Origin: Corallincola holothuriorum
GTDB taxonomy: Bacteria; Pseudomonadota; Gammaproteobacteria; Enterobacterales; Neiellaceae
Direction of reading: 5' to 3'
DNA length: 64,000 bases
Assembly (NCBI RefSeq): GCF_003336225.1
Contig: NZ_QPID01000011.1
Coordinates: forward strand, 62,001 to 126,000
Part shown: positions 28,265 through 40,245 of the stretch, piece by piece
How the letters are laid out: the number at the start of each line of letters is the position of its first letter
Position numbering within the stretch: the first letter of the stretch is position 1
Notes under the pieces: generated by a model
Told to the model about the DNA's origin: nothing
Database searches by the model: none
Seen by the model: the letters and a program-made list of their open reading frames with translations, nothing else
Translations under genes and position numbers: made by a program

Positions 28265-28810
28265 ATGAAGTTAGCTAAAATATTTGGTGTATTGGCATTA
28301 AGTGCGGCAGCACACTCGGCGCAGGCTGATGTTATTTGGGATTGGTCTTTTGGTGGCGAAGCCGGCCAATTTGTTACTGACGGTGTCGCTGCAGGCGCAG
28401 GTACATTTACCTTGATCGACTTTACCGTCACTAGCAGTGCCGCAGGCGGTACCTTGGGTAGTCTGGTGGGCGGAGATTATCAAGATGGCCAGTTCAGTAC
28501 GCTACTGGACTACTCTTTTGATTATGATGGTGCAGCTGTTACTACTTGGAATCATTCGGGTGCTAATACCTTTGATTGGTGGACCTTCGATAGTCTTTCT
28601 TCAAATATCAGCTATTTCTTTGGTTGGGATTCAGGGAATATCAATGATGCTGGCAAGGCTGCTTGGTGGACGAGTAATATTGTTGGTAATCACGGTGTGT
28701 CGGATGTCACCGTGACGGCCGCTCAATCTGCTGTTCCTGCCCCAGCTGCGCTGACTTTGATGGGATTGGCTGTGGCAGGTTTTGCTGCGGCACGTCGTTA
28801 CAACAAATAA
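28265..28810 (+). CDS. PEP-CTERM sorting-domain protein
   Basis: 181 residues. GGGAG lies eight bases before the ATG. The signal peptide ends AQA|DVIWDW. The body is rich in Gly, Trp, Asp and Phe. The C-terminus has VPAPAA, a 17-residue hydrophobic span and ARRYNK, a PEP-CTERM signal of a slightly different subtype than the two proteins at 9-10.5 kb. It is a single-gene unit between two terminators. The mature domain is unrecognised. Confidence 0.85.
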   Translation: MKLAKIFGVLALSAAAHSAQADVIWDWSFGGEAGQFVTDGVAAGAGTFTLIDFTVTSSAAGGTLGSLVGGDYQDGQFSTLLDYSFDYDGAAVTTWNHSGANTFDWWTFDSLSSNISYFFGWDSGNINDAGKAAWWTSNIVGNHGVSDVTVTAAQSAVPAPAALTLMGLAVAGFAAARRYNK

Positions 28811-28835
28811 CGTTGCGTTGGCTTAGTTAAATATA

Positions 28836-28864
28836 AAGGCGGAGACAGTTCTCCGCTTTTTGCT
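28836..28864 (+). terminator. Terminator of the PEP-CTERM gene
   Basis: GCGGAG pairs with CTCCGC around an ACAGTT loop, followed by TTTTTGCTTTTT; 25 bp after the stop. Confidence 0.8.
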
Positions 28865-29078
28865 TTTTATGGGATAGAAATCAAAAAAACCTGCCGGGGA
28901 TCAGGCCATTGCTTTGAATCGCTCCTGATAGTCGATAAATCCCTTTGTTGATCAAATCTTTGCCTCATCAAGATGGCATTCGCTGAAATTCGCGCTATTT
29001 ATTATTACTAGTAAATCAAACACTTTACGGACATCTTGCGCATAGCTACCAGTTAAAAGCGGGTGATAAGGGGAAACC

Positions 29079-32000
29079 ATGGATTCGATCGTCACCGAAG
29101 GCGTGGCTTGGCAGGCGACTTTGTCCTACCTGCTTATCGCCGTTGGGTTGGCTACCGTTGTGCTTTTTATACTGGCTCACCGTTACCTGTTGCGCTTATC
29201 TATTCGGCAGAATCTGCTCGTCGTTTTTCTTAGTTTCTCTTTTCTGACTATCACCGCAGGCATGCTGGTCGGCTTGTTGCTCGCTGGTATCGAGGAACAC
29301 AAACTGGTTGAAGCTCGGAAGTACTCGTCTCTGGCGTTAGCGTTGGAGGTAAAACAATCTTCAGATGATTTAACCAGAATGGCGCGTCTTTATGCGGTGA
29401 CTGGTGACTCGATTTATCGCGACTATTTTCAGGAGATCATAGAGATCCGTGATGGTAAAAAGCCCCACCCGCAAGGGTTTCAGCAATCCTATTGGGATCA
29501 GGTGATCGCCGGTACGCTCAGCCAAAACCAAGATGGCGAAACCTACAGTATTGAGCAAAGAATGGAGGCTTTGGGATTTTCTTTGCAAGAGACTGAAAAA
29601 CTTGAACAAGCTAAATCTGATTCGGATCGACTCATCGCCATCGAATCAAGGGCGATGAATGCTGCTGTTGGTCTGTTTTTCTATGATGATGGTAAAGAGA
29701 TGATGCAGGGGGAGCCCGATCTTGAGCTGGCGCGGCAGCTGGTTCATGGCCAAGCATATAACGAAGCCAAAGCTCAGATCATGCGTCGTATCGATGAGTT
29801 TTTCTTTCTGGTAGGTAAACGTACGGCCTATGAGTTGCAGCAGATAAATGCCAACAATACGCGGATTGTATGGTTCATCGGGATATTAATTGTTTGCTGT
29901 ATCGGGCTCTGTATCAGTGCATTTTTCACCCTGAAAAGTAGGGTGGTGAAGCCGCTGACTCAACTTGCGCTAGGTAGCTCGGCGATCAAGCTGGGGGATT
30001 ACAGTAAGCGCATTGAAGTCAGTAACAGGGATGAAATTGGTACCGTGGCCAACATCTATAATGCCATGGCTGAGAGCATTGAAATCCGCACTCTGGAGCT
30101 GAAGAAGCTGGAGCAAGCGATCAAGTACAGTCCCTTAAGTATTGTGATCACCGACAGTCATGGGGTGATTGAATATGTTAACCCTAACTTCACTAAATTA
30201 ACCGGTTACAGTCCGGAAGAGGCGATCGGTCAAACGCCTCAACTATTAAAAAGTGGTCAAACATCGAAAGCACTGTATCAAACCATGTGGCAGACCATCG
30301 CTGAGGGTCAGGTATGGCATGGTGAACTTGTTAATAAGAAGAAAGGGGGAGAGCTATTTTGGGCATCGTTGGCGATCGCGCCTGTGGTTAACGACGCTCA
30401 GGAGATAACCCACTTTGTTGCGACGACTGATGATATCAGTCAGGAGAAAGAGACCGCACTGACCCTGGAAGAGAACCGGCTGCTGCTAAAAGGGATCCTG
30501 GATTATTCACCTGCGGTGGTAAACATCAAAGGGCTTGATGGTCGTTATCTGCTGGTCAATCCCGGCTGGTGTGAGGCGACGGGTATCAGTGAAGAGCAAG
30601 CGATCAACCATTCACCTTATGACTATTTGCCGAAAGAGGTCGTTGGACCGCTGTTAGCCCATGACAAGGAGGTAATACGCAAGGGAGACGATGTCGCTTT
30701 TGAAGAGGAGTTTCCCCATCCCGACGGTACTAAGCATATCTACTTTTCCTATCGCTTTCCGATCCGCAATAGTGAGGGAGAGGTCTTTGCGTTAGGCAGT
30801 ATCTCTACCGATATTACTGAACTGACCAAGGCGAGAGAGGTGGCTGAAGCTGCGACTAAAGCTAAGTCGGATTTCTTGGCCAATATGTCCCATGAGATCC
30901 GCACACCGATGAACGCCATTATTGGTATGTCCCATCTGGCGCTACAAACGGAGCTGAACGTTAAACAGCGCAACTATGTTGAGAAGGTACATCGCTCGGC
31001 GGAAGCATTACTTGGCATCATCAATGACATCCTCGATTTCTCAAAAATTGAAGCGGGTAAGATGTCATTGGAAGCTATCGATTTCCAGCTCGAAGATGTG
31101 TTGGATACGTTGGCTAACTTAGTGGGGCTGCGCATTGAAGATAAGGGCTTAGAGCTGCTGTTTGATATTCCGGCTGAGATGCCCACGGCGCTGATCGGCG
31201 ATCCGCTGCGGCTGGGGCAGATATTGGTCAATCTAGGTAACAATGCCGTGAAGTTCACCGAGCACGGAGAGGTGGTGATCTGCGCAGAGTTGCTCAATGA
31301 AACCGATGATGAGGTAGAGATTAAGTTTACCGTACGTGATACCGGTATCGGTATGTCGCAGGAGCAGCAACAACGCCTGTTTAAATCTTTTAGTCAGGCA
31401 GACAGCTCCACTACGCGCAAATTTGGCGGTACCGGTTTGGGCTTGGCTATCTCTAAAAATCTCACCGAACTGATGCAGGGTGATATCTGGGTTGAAAGCG
31501 AGCAGGGCGAGGGCAGCCGTTTTATCTTTACCGCTCGTTTTGGCAAGCAGAGCGAAGCGACGACCGGCAGAGAGCGTGCGCAAACAGTGCTGGGTGATAC
31601 CCGGGTCTTGGTGGTTGATGACAACGGCTCTGCGCGCCATATTCTTTGCAACATGTTGTCTAGTTTTGGTCTTCGTAATGAAGCGGTCAGCTCTGGCGCC
31701 GCGTCGTTGCAAGCGTTGAAAGAGGCGCCAGCCGACGATCCTTTCCACGTGGTGATCATGGACTGGAAGATGCCTGGCATGGATGGTTTTGCTGCGATAG
31801 CGGCCATTCAGAACGAGCTGATGCTGACGATACAGCCGCGCATTATTATGGCGACAGCGTATGGCCGTGATGAAGCTCGGGAGCATGCCGACACCACGCA
31901 TATCAGTAGCGTGATGAGCAAGCCGGTTACCCCATCCTCGCTGCTGGATGCCATTATGGTTGCTATCGGCAAAGAGGTGATTAAAGAGAGCCGCACGGGT

Positions 32001-33059
32001 TCCCGCCAAGAGGAACTGGAAGCTGCGTTATCAGTATTGCGCGGTGCGCATATCTTGTTGGTTGAAGACAATGAGATGAATCAGGAGTTGGCAGTGGAGT
32101 TGTTGCTCTCTAATGGTTTGTCAGTAGAGGTGGCCGATGATGGTCAACAAGCGTTAGATAAACTGGCAAAAGGTCAATTTGACGGCGTATTGATGGATTG
32201 TCAGATGCCTGTCATGGATGGCTATGCGGCGACGCGTAAATTGCGTGAAAACTCCGCGTGGAAGGATTTGCCGGTACTTGCTATGACAGCTAATGCGATG
32301 GCAGGAGACCGTGAAAAAGTATTGGCCGCGGGGATGAATGATCATATCGCGAAGCCTATCAACGTCCGCGAGATGTTTGCCATCATGGCGAAATGGATCA
32401 AACCCTCAGCAAACATCGCTCCGTTGACTGACACGCCTAAGGCGGTTGCTGCACCGGTATCCGCAGAGTTGCCTGACTTTCCCGGTATCGATAAACAAGC
32501 TGGGTTGGCTGTGACTCAGGGAAATCAGCAGCTGTATCTGAAACTGCTGAATAAATTTCTTAGTGGCCAACAAGGGTTTGAGCAACAGTTCCTGCTCGCC
32601 CGACAAGACAGTGACGCTGATGCACCAGAGCGTACTGCTCATACCTTGAAAGGTACGGCGGCCAGTATTGGCGCGTTGGCGGTGGCAGAGCAGGCGCGGC
32701 TGTTAGAGCAGGCCTGTCAGGAGCAGCAAAGTGATGAGATCGTCGCTGAGTTGCTTGCTGCCGTGATAGTGGAGTTGGCGCCAGTGATCGCTGGTTTGAG
32801 CTTGCACTTGGTTAAGCCTGAGACAGAGGTGGCGGTCAGCGAACCGTTAGATATGGCGCAGCTTACCCCACTGATCGCGCAGATGCGGATATTGTTGGAT
32901 GAGTGCAATACCGATGCCGCTGAACTGTTGACGGCAGTGGAACGCGTGCCAGGAATTGCTGCGCATAAGGGGGCGTTAGAAAGGCTTAGTCAGGCGATAT
33001 CAGATTACGAATTTGATGACGCTATCGAGGCGCTTGCTATGTTGGAAGAGCAACCTTGA
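29079..33059 (+). CDS. Hybrid sensor histidine kinase with HAMP, two PAS, two receivers and Hpt
   Basis: 1326 residues. Membrane helices near 15-35, 45-70 and 265-285 enclose a periplasmic helical domain; HAMP follows (about 286-340), then PAS (about 345-465, [19 protein letters not shown]) and a second PAS (about 475-590, [15 protein letters not shown]). HisKA has [17 protein letters not shown]; HATPase has GTGLGLAIS. Receiver 1 carries [14 protein letters not shown], receiver 2 [16 protein letters not shown], and the Hpt domain [12 protein letters not shown]. All phosphorelay residues are present, so this is a complete BarA-like phosphorelay kinase that needs an external response regulator. 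Its signal is unknown; no regulator gene is adjacent. Confidence 0.93.
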   Translation: MDSIVTEGVAWQATLSYLLIAVGLATVVLFILAHRYLLRLSIRQNLLVVFLSFSFLTITAGMLVGLLLAGIEEHKLVEARKYSSLALALEVKQSSDDLTRMARLYAVTGDSIYRDYFQEIIEIRDGKKPHPQGFQQSYWDQVIAGTLSQNQDGETYSIEQRMEALGFSLQETEKLEQAKSDSDRLIAIESRAMNAAVGLFFYDDGKEMMQGEPDLELARQLVHGQAYNEAKAQIMRRIDEFFFLVGKRTAYELQQINANNTRIVWFIGILIVCCIGLCISAFFTLKSRVVKPLTQLALGSSAIKLGDYSKRIEVSNRDEIGTVANIYNAMAESIEIRTLELKKLEQAIKYSPLSIVITDSHGVIEYVNPNFTKLTGYSPEEAIGQTPQLLKSGQTSKALYQTMWQTIAEGQVWHGELVNKKKGGELFWASLAIAPVVNDAQEITHFVATTDDISQEKETALTLEENRLLLKGILDYSPAVVNIKGLDGRYLLVNPGWCEATGISEEQAINHSPYDYLPKEVVGPLLAHDKEVIRKGDDVAFEEEFPHPDGTKHIYFSYRFPIRNSEGEVFALGSISTDITELTKAREVAEAATKAKSDFLANMSHEIRTPMNAIIGMSHLALQTELNVKQRNYVEKVHRSAEALLGIINDILDFSKIEAGKMSLEAIDFQLEDVLDTLANLVGLRIEDKGLELLFDIPAEMPTALIGDPLRLGQILVNLGNNAVKFTEHGEVVICAELLNETDDEVEIKFTVRDTGIGMSQEQQQRLFKSFSQADSSTTRKFGGTGLGLAISKNLTELMQGDIWVESEQGEGSRFIFTARFGKQSEATTGRERAQTVLGDTRVLVVDDNGSARHILCNMLSSFGLRNEAVSSGAASLQALKEAPADDPFHVVIMDWKMPGMDGFAAIAAIQNELMLTIQPRIIMATAYGRDEAREHADTTHISSVMSKPVTPSSLLDAIMVAIGKEVIKESRTGSRQEELEAALSVLRGAHILLVEDNEMNQELAVELLLSNGLSVEVADDGQQALDKLAKGQFDGVLMDCQMPVMDGYAATRKLRENSAWKDLPVLAMTANAMAGDREKVLAAGMNDHIAKPINVREMFAIMAKWIKPSANIAPLTDTPKAVAAPVSAELPDFPGIDKQAGLAVTQGNQQLYLKLLNKFLSGQQGFEQQFLLARQDSDADAPERTAHTLKGTAASIGALAVAEQARLLEQACQEQQSDEIVAELLAAVIVELAPVIAGLSLHLVKPETEVAVSEPLDMAQLTPLIAQMRILLDECNTDAAELLTAVERVPGIAAHKGALERLSQAISDYEFDDAIEALAMLEEQP

Positions 33060-33170
33060 TCTTCCTTGCCCGTTAGTGGAGGGAGCATGCTAGGATAGCT
33101 GCAGGGCTGGAGCCCCTGCGTGTCACTGCTACTTGAGTGACCAAGAATTTAAGGGACACTGTCTGTTGAT

Positions 33171-33896
33171 GTGGTTGTAAACGCGAAGAGGTTGTTCTTG
33201 TTGTATCGTGTGCTGTTTTTTGTGTTGTTTTCTCTGTTTTTATCCGTTCAAGCTCTGGCCGATGAGTACAGTTTTTCTCAGGCGAAACGCCAATTAAAGT
33301 CCCTCTATGCTGGCCAGCTAGAACCTACTTCCTTTTATTGTGGCTGTCGTTTTCAAACGCAGGGTAAGAAGCTCATTCCAGATCTCGCCAGCTGCGGCTA
33401 TCAAGTGCGTAAAGAGAAGAAGCGCGCTAGCCGTATCGAGTGGGAGCATGTCGTGCCAGCGTGGGAATATGGTCATCAAAAGCAATGTTGGCAAAATGGT
33501 GGTCGTAAAAATTGTGGTAAGCGCAGTACTGCGTTTAAGGCGTTTGAAGGGGATATGCATAACCTGGTGCCCGCCATTGGCGAAGTTAATGGCAACCGCA
33601 GTAATTTCCGCTTTGGGATGGTCACCTCATCAAAATATGGCAGCTATGGCCAATGCCCGATGAAGGTCGATTTTAAGCAGCGGGTTGCTGAGCCGCCACA
33701 ACGCGCGCGAGGCTGGATCGCGCGTATCTACTTTTATATGGCTGACAAGCATGGGGTAAAGCTCAGCAGTAAGCAGCGTAAGCTATTTCAAGCCTGGGAT
33801 AAGCAGTTTCCCCCTACAGACAGTGAATGTCAGCATCAACAGGCTGTGGCGGCGTTACAGGGAGATATAAACCGGTATACGGCAGATAAATGTTAG
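33171..33896 (+). CDS. endA: Endonuclease I family nuclease (periplasmic/extracellular)
   Basis: Up to 241 residues. The printed start is GTG; no good ribosome site is visible and TTG codons slightly downstream are alternatives. A signal peptide ends at ALA|DEYSF. The mature enzyme has the Cys-rich endonuclease I pattern: FYCGCRF, RIEWEHVVPAWE (catalytic His-metal motif), HQKQCW, DMHNLVPAIGEVNGNRSN and a C-terminal cysteine. It degrades extracellular or periplasmic DNA as EndA and Vvn do. A stand-alone gene. Confidence 0.92.
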   Translation: MVVNAKRLFLLYRVLFFVLFSLFLSVQALADEYSFSQAKRQLKSLYAGQLEPTSFYCGCRFQTQGKKLIPDLASCGYQVRKEKKRASRIEWEHVVPAWEYGHQKQCWQNGGRKNCGKRSTAFKAFEGDMHNLVPAIGEVNGNRSNFRFGMVTSSKYGSYGQCPMKVDFKQRVAEPPQRARGWIARIYFYMADKHGVKLSSKQRKLFQAWDKQFPPTDSECQHQQAVAALQGDINRYTADKC

Positions 33897-34068
33897 GTGT
33901 TAGCCCGATTTAGGGCGGTGGGACTCTTTTAGCTGGTTGTCGGTCGGGCAAGCCACATTTCCTGGCAGCGCGTTTGATCTTCTGCAGGGTTTACCTGTTA
34001 GTTTTTCTACTGTGTTGAAAATACGCGCTAAAATTAAGCAAAAGATGGTTCCAAGCGAAGGGAGTCGG

Positions 34069-35658
34069 ATGCCTAAACGCGCTCAACAACTGAGCCAAAC
34101 CCACACCTCTAAACGATTACGCAGAGCGGCTCGATTTGAGCTCGCCATCGGTGTCGTTGTCGTTGTTGCCCTGACTTTTACAACGACCTATTTTGAATTC
34201 GAATTGGTAGAGGCGTTGTATGAATTTACCCGAGCGCATGAGTCCTGGGACCTCGATGAGCTCCTACTGGCACTGCTGTGGATCGGTATGGTTGCTGTTG
34301 TCTATGGCGTTCGCCGGATGGCTGATATTAAGCGTTTGAATCGCGAAATATCCATTAATGCTTATTACGATCCCATCACTGATTTACCCAATCGTGCGTT
34401 AGCCATTGAGCGCTTGAACCAGATGCTTTCCAGCGCTAAACGCCGTCAGCATTCTGTGGGTGTCTTGTTTCTTGATTTCGATAATTTCAAAGTGGTGAAT
34501 GATACCTATGGTCACGCGCAAGGCGATATGCTGATCAAAAGCGTGGGGGATCGTTTGCTATCGCAAATGCGTCAAGAGGATACGGTAGCTAGGTTAGGTG
34601 GTGATGAATTTGTGATACTACTCGACTTGAGTGACTCTGATTTCAACATCCTGCATACCGTCAGGCGGATCATTGATTCACAACAGATCCCTCACACTAT
34701 TGCAGAGCATGAAATCATGCTCAATTATAGTATTGGCATAGCGGTATATCCGGAGGATGGCGATGCCCCTGATGCATTGCTAAGAGCTGCGGATGCCGCC
34801 ATGTATAAGGCCAAGGATGAGGGCAAAGGTCAGTTTCATCTCTATTCTGACGATATTGGTGAAGCGCTAGAGCAGCGCTATCGTTTGGAGAGTGGCTTAA
34901 AGCAAGCGATTGTCGCTAACGAGTTCTATTTGGTGTTTCAGCCCCAAGTGGATCTGAAAACAGGGGAAGTGATTGGCTTTGAAGCGTTATTACGCTGGTT
35001 GCATGACGATGAACTAATCCCGCCAGGGGTCTTTATTGAGGTGGCAGAAGAGACCCGTTTAATTGAAACGATTGGACACTGGGTATTAGATCGCGCGATA
35101 CAAGAAGCTAAGCCCTGGCTTATCGGTGACAGAGTCATCGCAGTTAATATCTCGCCTAAACAACTGCAACGCAGTGACTTTGTTCGCTCTGTGCAGATAG
35201 CGATCGAACAGCACGGCATAAAGCCAACCAGCCTGGAACTTGAAATTACCGAGACCGCGTTACTCACGGACTTTGAGAACAGTGCGCAAAAACTTGCTGC
35301 ACTGCAGGAGATGGGCGTCAAAATCGCCATTGACGATTTTGGTACGGGATACTCATCCCTTGGCCGGCTTAAAGACCTGCATGTTGACAAGCTGAAGATT
35401 GATCGAAGTTTCGTGGTTAGTTCAGATGCACGGAATACCAACCAGAAGATTATTCAGGCGACACTCTCATTAGCTGAAAATTTGGGGTTGCGAGTGATCG
35501 CCGAAGGCGTTGAAACACAAGCGCAAGTAGAGATGCTGCAACAGATGCATTGCCATCAAATGCAAGGGTACTATTTCGCTAAACCTGTGCCTGCAGCGGA
35601 AATAAGTGGTCTGGATTGCTTTGCGGAAAAACAATCTATTGCACCACTTAGCCAATAG
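34069..35658 (+). CDS. GGDEF-EAL dual-domain c-di-GMP protein
   Basis: 529 residues from ATG 34069 with GAAGGGAG upstream; longer in-frame starts (34045, 33937) lack such a site. Two membrane helices (about 25-45 and 65-85) flank a short periplasmic loop. The GGDEF domain has DFDNFKVVNDTYGHAQGD and an intact LGGDEFVI, while the EAL domain has FEALLRW, ISPKQLQ, LEITETALL and IDDFGTGYSSLGRL with IAEGVET. Both active sites look intact, so it could make or degrade c-di-GMP; which dominates cannot be said. Confidence 0.92.
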   Translation: MPKRAQQLSQTHTSKRLRRAARFELAIGVVVVVALTFTTTYFEFELVEALYEFTRAHESWDLDELLLALLWIGMVAVVYGVRRMADIKRLNREISINAYYDPITDLPNRALAIERLNQMLSSAKRRQHSVGVLFLDFDNFKVVNDTYGHAQGDMLIKSVGDRLLSQMRQEDTVARLGGDEFVILLDLSDSDFNILHTVRRIIDSQQIPHTIAEHEIMLNYSIGIAVYPEDGDAPDALLRAADAAMYKAKDEGKGQFHLYSDDIGEALEQRYRLESGLKQAIVANEFYLVFQPQVDLKTGEVIGFEALLRWLHDDELIPPGVFIEVAEETRLIETIGHWVLDRAIQEAKPWLIGDRVIAVNISPKQLQRSDFVRSVQIAIEQHGIKPTSLELEITETALLTDFENSAQKLAALQEMGVKIAIDDFGTGYSSLGRLKDLHVDKLKIDRSFVVSSDARNTNQKIIQATLSLAENLGLRVIAEGVETQAQVEMLQQMHCHQMQGYYFAKPVPAAEISGLDCFAEKQSIAPLSQ

Positions 35659-35677
35659 ATTGATTGCCTGCTAACTA

Positions 35678-36071
35678 TCACCACCAGCCTTTTTTATTGA
35701 TACATATATCAAGTTGCTGTGAAGGGTAGTGCTGACACAGCTTCCACTCCTCAGAGTGTTCGAGTTGGATGACTAGATCACTAAACTCCAGTTCGGGTTG
35801 AATATCTGCATGTTCAGTGATGTATATACCGTCCGCTATTCGGGGCATGCTGTAGTTGGTTAACGGCTTATTGTCCTGGGAAATGACCACATAGAACTGT
35901 GGTTTCAACGCCAAGTGGTAGGCGACTACAGCCAATAACGCGGCAAGCCCCAACATAAACAGCGGCGGGCTAAAATAGCCGCCTAGGCGAACCCCCAGCA
36001 AAGCGGCCAACCCTATTAGAGTCACTCCGCCAGCAATCCCCGATAGCACTGCAATAATGATCTCTAGCCAC
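35678..36071 (-). CDS. Small inner-membrane protein of unknown function
   Basis: About 130 residues with ATG 36071; a GTG at 36106 would add 12 basic residues and cannot be excluded. Two membrane helices (EIIIAVLSGIAGG and LFMLGLAALLAVVAY regions) are followed by a soluble C-terminal domain ending in two tryptophans. No domain recognised. It converges on the GGDEF-EAL gene with 20 bp between stops. Confidence 0.55.
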
Positions 36072-36318
36072 ATAGTGATTTGTAAACGCCTCCGTTTCAG
36101 TGACACCCTTGATGGCCGAAAATATGAGTGTTGTAGCCCTTCGGATGGAGCAGCTTTTATAGCTTACCACCGCCTTGCTGTTAAACATTCAATCTTGGTA
36201 AATTCGCTAGCTATCACAGATTCAACTTTTGTTACTTAGTTGTACTAACTTGGTTAAGTTTTAGCTAAACTTCTTAATACCATACAGAATGTAGGTATAT
36301 ATACGTGGGAGTTTATCA

Positions 36319-38226
36319 ATGCCAACACCATTTCAGCCTAGAGATAATCTACCCACCAGTAGTAAAAAAAGTTACGTTATTCTCTCCCTGTGCTTTGTTG
36401 CGTTCGGTGCCGCGATCGCCATTTTGACCTCACTTATCAATTACCAATTACAGTTTTCAAATATTGATGAAGAGGTGCAGCGTCGATTCGTTATTGAAAG
36501 AAAAAATAAGGTAGAAGATCTGAGCCAAACGGTGCAATCGTTGGAAGTGATTGTCCGAGCGTTAGCTGAAAATCAATTGACCCAAGCATTCATCGACAAC
36601 CCCAACAGTGCAACCCGTACCGCGGCGAAACATCTTTTTCTTGCCTCTGCCCACTCTCACCGTGGCTTTATGCAGGTACGGTTTATTGATGCCAATGGTT
36701 TTGAACGTATTCGCGTTGACCGAAGCAAAGATGGCCAGCGGGTGGACGTTGTTGCTGATGAGAAAATGCAAAACAAGCGTAATCGTTATTATTTTACCGA
36801 AACGGCTCAGCTGCCTGCTCGTCAGTTTTGGCACTCGAAACTAGATCTGAATGTGGAGAATGGCGAGATAGAGCGACCCGTTCGGCCCACCTATCGTGTA
36901 TCCACTCCGATTTTTTCCAATAACCAGTTCGCTGGTATGGTGATCATTAACGCTGAGGCTGAGCAGATGCTCAGTCAGCTGGTCTATTCCAATGATTTCG
37001 ATATTTTTCTTATTGATGGTGACGGTGAGATCCTGTTTCATCGCGATGCTGCGCTGGCCTGGAGCCGTTATCTGCCGGGAAAAGAATCTTTCAAGCGGGT
37101 GATGCCTGATGTCGCTGCTGAGATTTTGGTCAGTCCTAACGCTGCAGTCGGGAATGTACAGAGCTTTAGTATCGATGAGTACTACCGCAGTGGAGAGCGC
37201 TTGCAGGTGGTGATGATACCCAAACTTGAGGCTGTAGAGCAGTTGCAAAGCGGGAACATGACGGCGGCGACCGTGATCGCAGCCATCGTGGTATTAATTT
37301 CGTTCCCACTGTCATGGCTTGCGGCCATGTTTCCTGCGCGTTTGCAGTCAGAGTTACGCAGTGCGCTTGATGCTCTGCACCGAACCAACGAAGTGTTAGA
37401 TCGCTACGTTATCAGTTCGACGACCAATACAGATGGTGTTATCACCAATGTCAGCTCGGCATTTAGTGAAAAGTGTGGCTATGCCTTGTGGGAACTTGAG
37501 GGAAAGAGCCATAACGTCGTACGTCATCCGGAAACGCCCGTAAGCCTGTATCAAGATCTTTGGGGTACCATCCGTTCCGGCAAAACCTGGCGGGGCGAAC
37601 TGCATAATCGGAAGAAGTCAGGAGAAGATTTCTGGATCGACAGTGTCATTAGTCCAGAGTATGACGCCGACGGCCAGCTAACGGGGTATACCCAGATATC
37701 TCAGGATATTAATGACCGAAAAGCGATTGAAAAGCTGTTGGTGACCGACGTCCTCACGCAGGTGCACAATCGCCGTAAATTGGATGAAGTGTTAGCGACT
37801 GAGATGGAGCGCTTTAAGCGCTATCAGCAGACTTTCTCAGTGATTATCCTCGACCTGGATCATTTTAAACAGGTTAATGACAATTTTGGTCATCAGGCGG
37901 GAGATGCCGTGTTAACCCGTGTCGCTGAACTGATGAAGGAGACAGTCCGTAAGGCTGATTGTGTTGGGCGCTGGGGTGGCGAAGAGTTTATGGTGGTCAG
38001 TGCCGGGACGACCTTGAATGGGGCTGCTAGCCTTGCTGAAAAGTTGCGGCAACAATTACTCAGCCTAAGCTTCGATTATCCGATAAAAGTGACTGCTAGC
38101 TTCGGCGTCGCCCAGTGTCAGGTTGGTGAGGCACTCAATCAACTCATAAAGCGCGCAGATCAGGCGCTATACCATGCCAAAGAAACCGGTAGAAACAGGG
38201 TCGTTTCTGCGCAGGAAGATAGCTGA
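36319..38226 (+). CDS. Membrane diguanylate cyclase with periplasmic sensor, PAS and GGDEF
   Basis: 635 residues. Helix near 18-42, a periplasmic region of about 270 residues resembling a double-Cache domain (HRGFMQVRFIDANGFERIRVD, RVSTPIFSNNQFAGMVIINAE), a second helix near 313-335, PAS (about 365-475) with the PAC tail YTQISQDINDRKAIEKL, and GGDEF (about 475-630) with LDLDHFKQVNDNFGHQAGD and active-site RWGGEEFMVV. GGEEF is a functional variant. It likely makes c-di-GMP in response to an external ligand. Confidence 0.92.
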   Translation: MPTPFQPRDNLPTSSKKSYVILSLCFVAFGAAIAILTSLINYQLQFSNIDEEVQRRFVIERKNKVEDLSQTVQSLEVIVRALAENQLTQAFIDNPNSATRTAAKHLFLASAHSHRGFMQVRFIDANGFERIRVDRSKDGQRVDVVADEKMQNKRNRYYFTETAQLPARQFWHSKLDLNVENGEIERPVRPTYRVSTPIFSNNQFAGMVIINAEAEQMLSQLVYSNDFDIFLIDGDGEILFHRDAALAWSRYLPGKESFKRVMPDVAAEILVSPNAAVGNVQSFSIDEYYRSGERLQVVMIPKLEAVEQLQSGNMTAATVIAAIVVLISFPLSWLAAMFPARLQSELRSALDALHRTNEVLDRYVISSTTNTDGVITNVSSAFSEKCGYALWELEGKSHNVVRHPETPVSLYQDLWGTIRSGKTWRGELHNRKKSGEDFWIDSVISPEYDADGQLTGYTQISQDINDRKAIEKLLVTDVLTQVHNRRKLDEVLATEMERFKRYQQTFSVIILDLDHFKQVNDNFGHQAGDAVLTRVAELMKETVRKADCVGRWGGEEFMVVSAGTTLNGAASLAEKLRQQLLSLSFDYPIKVTASFGVAQCQVGEALNQLIKRADQALYHAKETGRNRVVSAQEDS

Positions 38227-38435
38227 TGCTTCAGGAGTAAGTGCGCCGATAGTGCACTTACTTGGCTCCATCACCTGGTTCTGCCGTTAACGACTAAGCT
38301 TAAAAACGTCTATTTAGCATACAATCTTATTCGACATAGCCGTCGCAAATCTCTATAGTGCGCACCCTCTCGCAGCACACTTCTCGCAATTTTGTGCGTT
38401 ATGCCCGATACCGCCTTCTATCAAGGATATTCCTT

Positions 38436-40040
38436 TTGATCACCACCGCTAACATCACCATGCAGTTTGGTGCTGAGCCTCTGTTTGAAAATATCTCCGC
38501 CAAGTTTGGCAATGGCAATCGCTACGGCCTGATTGGCGCCAATGGTTGCGGTAAATCGACTTTCATGAAGATCCTAAGCGGTGAGTTAACCGCTACCTCG
38601 GGCAATGTTTCGATAACGCCAGGACTCACAGTCGGTACGCTTAGCCAGGATCAATTCGCCTTTGAAGAGTACAGCGTAGTGGATGCGGTGATCATGGGCG
38701 ATGTGGCTTTATGGAAAGTGAAACAGGCGCGTGATGCCATCTATAGCAAGCTCGAAATGAGTGAAGAAGATGGCATGGCGGTGGCAGAGTTGGAGACCCA
38801 GTTTGCTGAAATGGATGGCTATACCGCAGAAAGCCGGGTGGGTGAGATCCTGTTGCAAGCCGGGATTGAGGAGGAGCTGCATTTTGGCTTGATGAGTCAG
38901 ATCGCACCAGGCCGCAAGTTGCGCGTTTTACTGGCGCAGTCACTGTTCGCTAATCCTGATCTGTTGTTGCTGGATGAACCAACCAATAACCTGGATATTC
39001 ATACCATCAACTGGTTAGCTACCGTGCTGAATCAGCGTAAGTGCACCATGATCATTATTTCCCACGATCGCCACTTCCTGAACTCAGTCTGTACTCACAT
39101 GGCTGATATTGATTATGGAGAGTTGCGCATCTATCCGGGTAACTACGAAGCATTTACCGCGGCTTCTAGTTTGATCCGCGAGCAATTGCATGCGTCGAAC
39201 GCAAAGAAGAGTGCCGAGCTGGAGGAGTTGCAACAGTTCGTTAATCGTTTCTCTGCGAACGCATCCAAAGCCAAACAGGCGAGTTCTCGGGCTAAAAAGA
39301 TGGATAAAATTCAGTTGGATGAAGTGAAATCATCCAGTCGTGTTTCACCATCGCTGCAGTTTAAGCAGCATAAGAAATTGCATCGTCAGGCATTGGTGCT
39401 GGAAAACTTCGGTCACGGTTTTGAGCAGCAAGCGTTGTTCAATAACGGCGATGTGATTCTGGAAGCTGGGGCGCGTTTGGCGATTATCGGTGAGAATGGC
39501 GCCGGTAAAACCACGTTCTTACGTTGCCTTGTTGATGAGCTGCAAGCCAATGTCGGCGAAATTAAGTGGTCAGAAAACGCCGTTATTGGCTACTGCCCGC
39601 AAGACAGCAGCGCCGATTTTGACAACGATTTAACACTGTTTGAGTGGATGTCGCAGTGGCGTACGCCGAAACATGATGACTTAATGGTGCGGGGCATGCT
39701 AGGGCGCTTATTGTTCACTGCCGATGATGCCAACAAGAAAGCACGTGTTTGCTCCGGTGGTGAGAAGAACCGCCTGCTATTTGGCAAACTGATGATGATG
39801 GACACCAATGTCTTGATCATGGACGAGCCAACCAACCACCTGGATATGGAAGCGATTGAAGCTTTGAATTCGGCGTTAGCTGGTTATGAAGGCACACTGA
39901 TCTTTGTTAGCCATGACCGTGAATTTGTTTCGTCACTGGCAACGCGGGTGATCGAGATTAAAGATCAGCAGGTGATCGATTTCCAGGGCAGCTACAACGA
40001 GTATTTAGCCAGTCAGCAACAAGCACTGAAAGTAGCCTGA
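38436..40040 (+). CDS. ybiT: ABC-F family ribosome-associated ATPase YbiT
   Basis: 534 residues from TTG 38436; AAGGA lies eight bases upstream and the product then begins as YbiT does ([20 protein letters not shown]), with a length close to the E. coli protein. A longer frame from 38358 would prepend 26 basic residues not found in the family. Two ABC domains: GANGCGKST / [12 protein letters not shown] and GENGAGKTT / [12 protein letters not shown], with the interdomain linker of ABC-F proteins. No membrane segments. It acts on translating ribosomes. Confidence 0.93.
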   Translation: MITTANITMQFGAEPLFENISAKFGNGNRYGLIGANGCGKSTFMKILSGELTATSGNVSITPGLTVGTLSQDQFAFEEYSVVDAVIMGDVALWKVKQARDAIYSKLEMSEEDGMAVAELETQFAEMDGYTAESRVGEILLQAGIEEELHFGLMSQIAPGRKLRVLLAQSLFANPDLLLLDEPTNNLDIHTINWLATVLNQRKCTMIIISHDRHFLNSVCTHMADIDYGELRIYPGNYEAFTAASSLIREQLHASNAKKSAELEELQQFVNRFSANASKAKQASSRAKKMDKIQLDEVKSSSRVSPSLQFKQHKKLHRQALVLENFGHGFEQQALFNNGDVILEAGARLAIIGENGAGKTTFLRCLVDELQANVGEIKWSENAVIGYCPQDSSADFDNDLTLFEWMSQWRTPKHDDLMVRGMLGRLLFTADDANKKARVCSGGEKNRLLFGKLMMMDTNVLIMDEPTNHLDMEAIEALNSALAGYEGTLIFVSHDREFVSSLATRVIEIKDQQVIDFQGSYNEYLASQQQALKVA

Positions 40041-40245
40041 GACCTATGATGGCGGCCACCGCTTTTGCCAGGTAGCAAAGTGGTGGTAGCGCTTTTCAGA
40101 TAACAAGATGTCTATTTGCTCGCTTATATGGGATGGTAGCACTCATACCTGTCTAGATAGCGGTCAATATGTTGTCTCTCCTCCGTTTTGCCAGCCAAGG
40201 GATAGGTCAGGATCTTACGGTTATTCGACGCTTATTAAGCCGTCG

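Noticed and set aside
33095-33125. GC-rich hairpin after the large hybrid kinase as a terminator
   Set aside because: GCAGGGCT and AGCCCCTGC pair, but no T-run follows; left unannotated.
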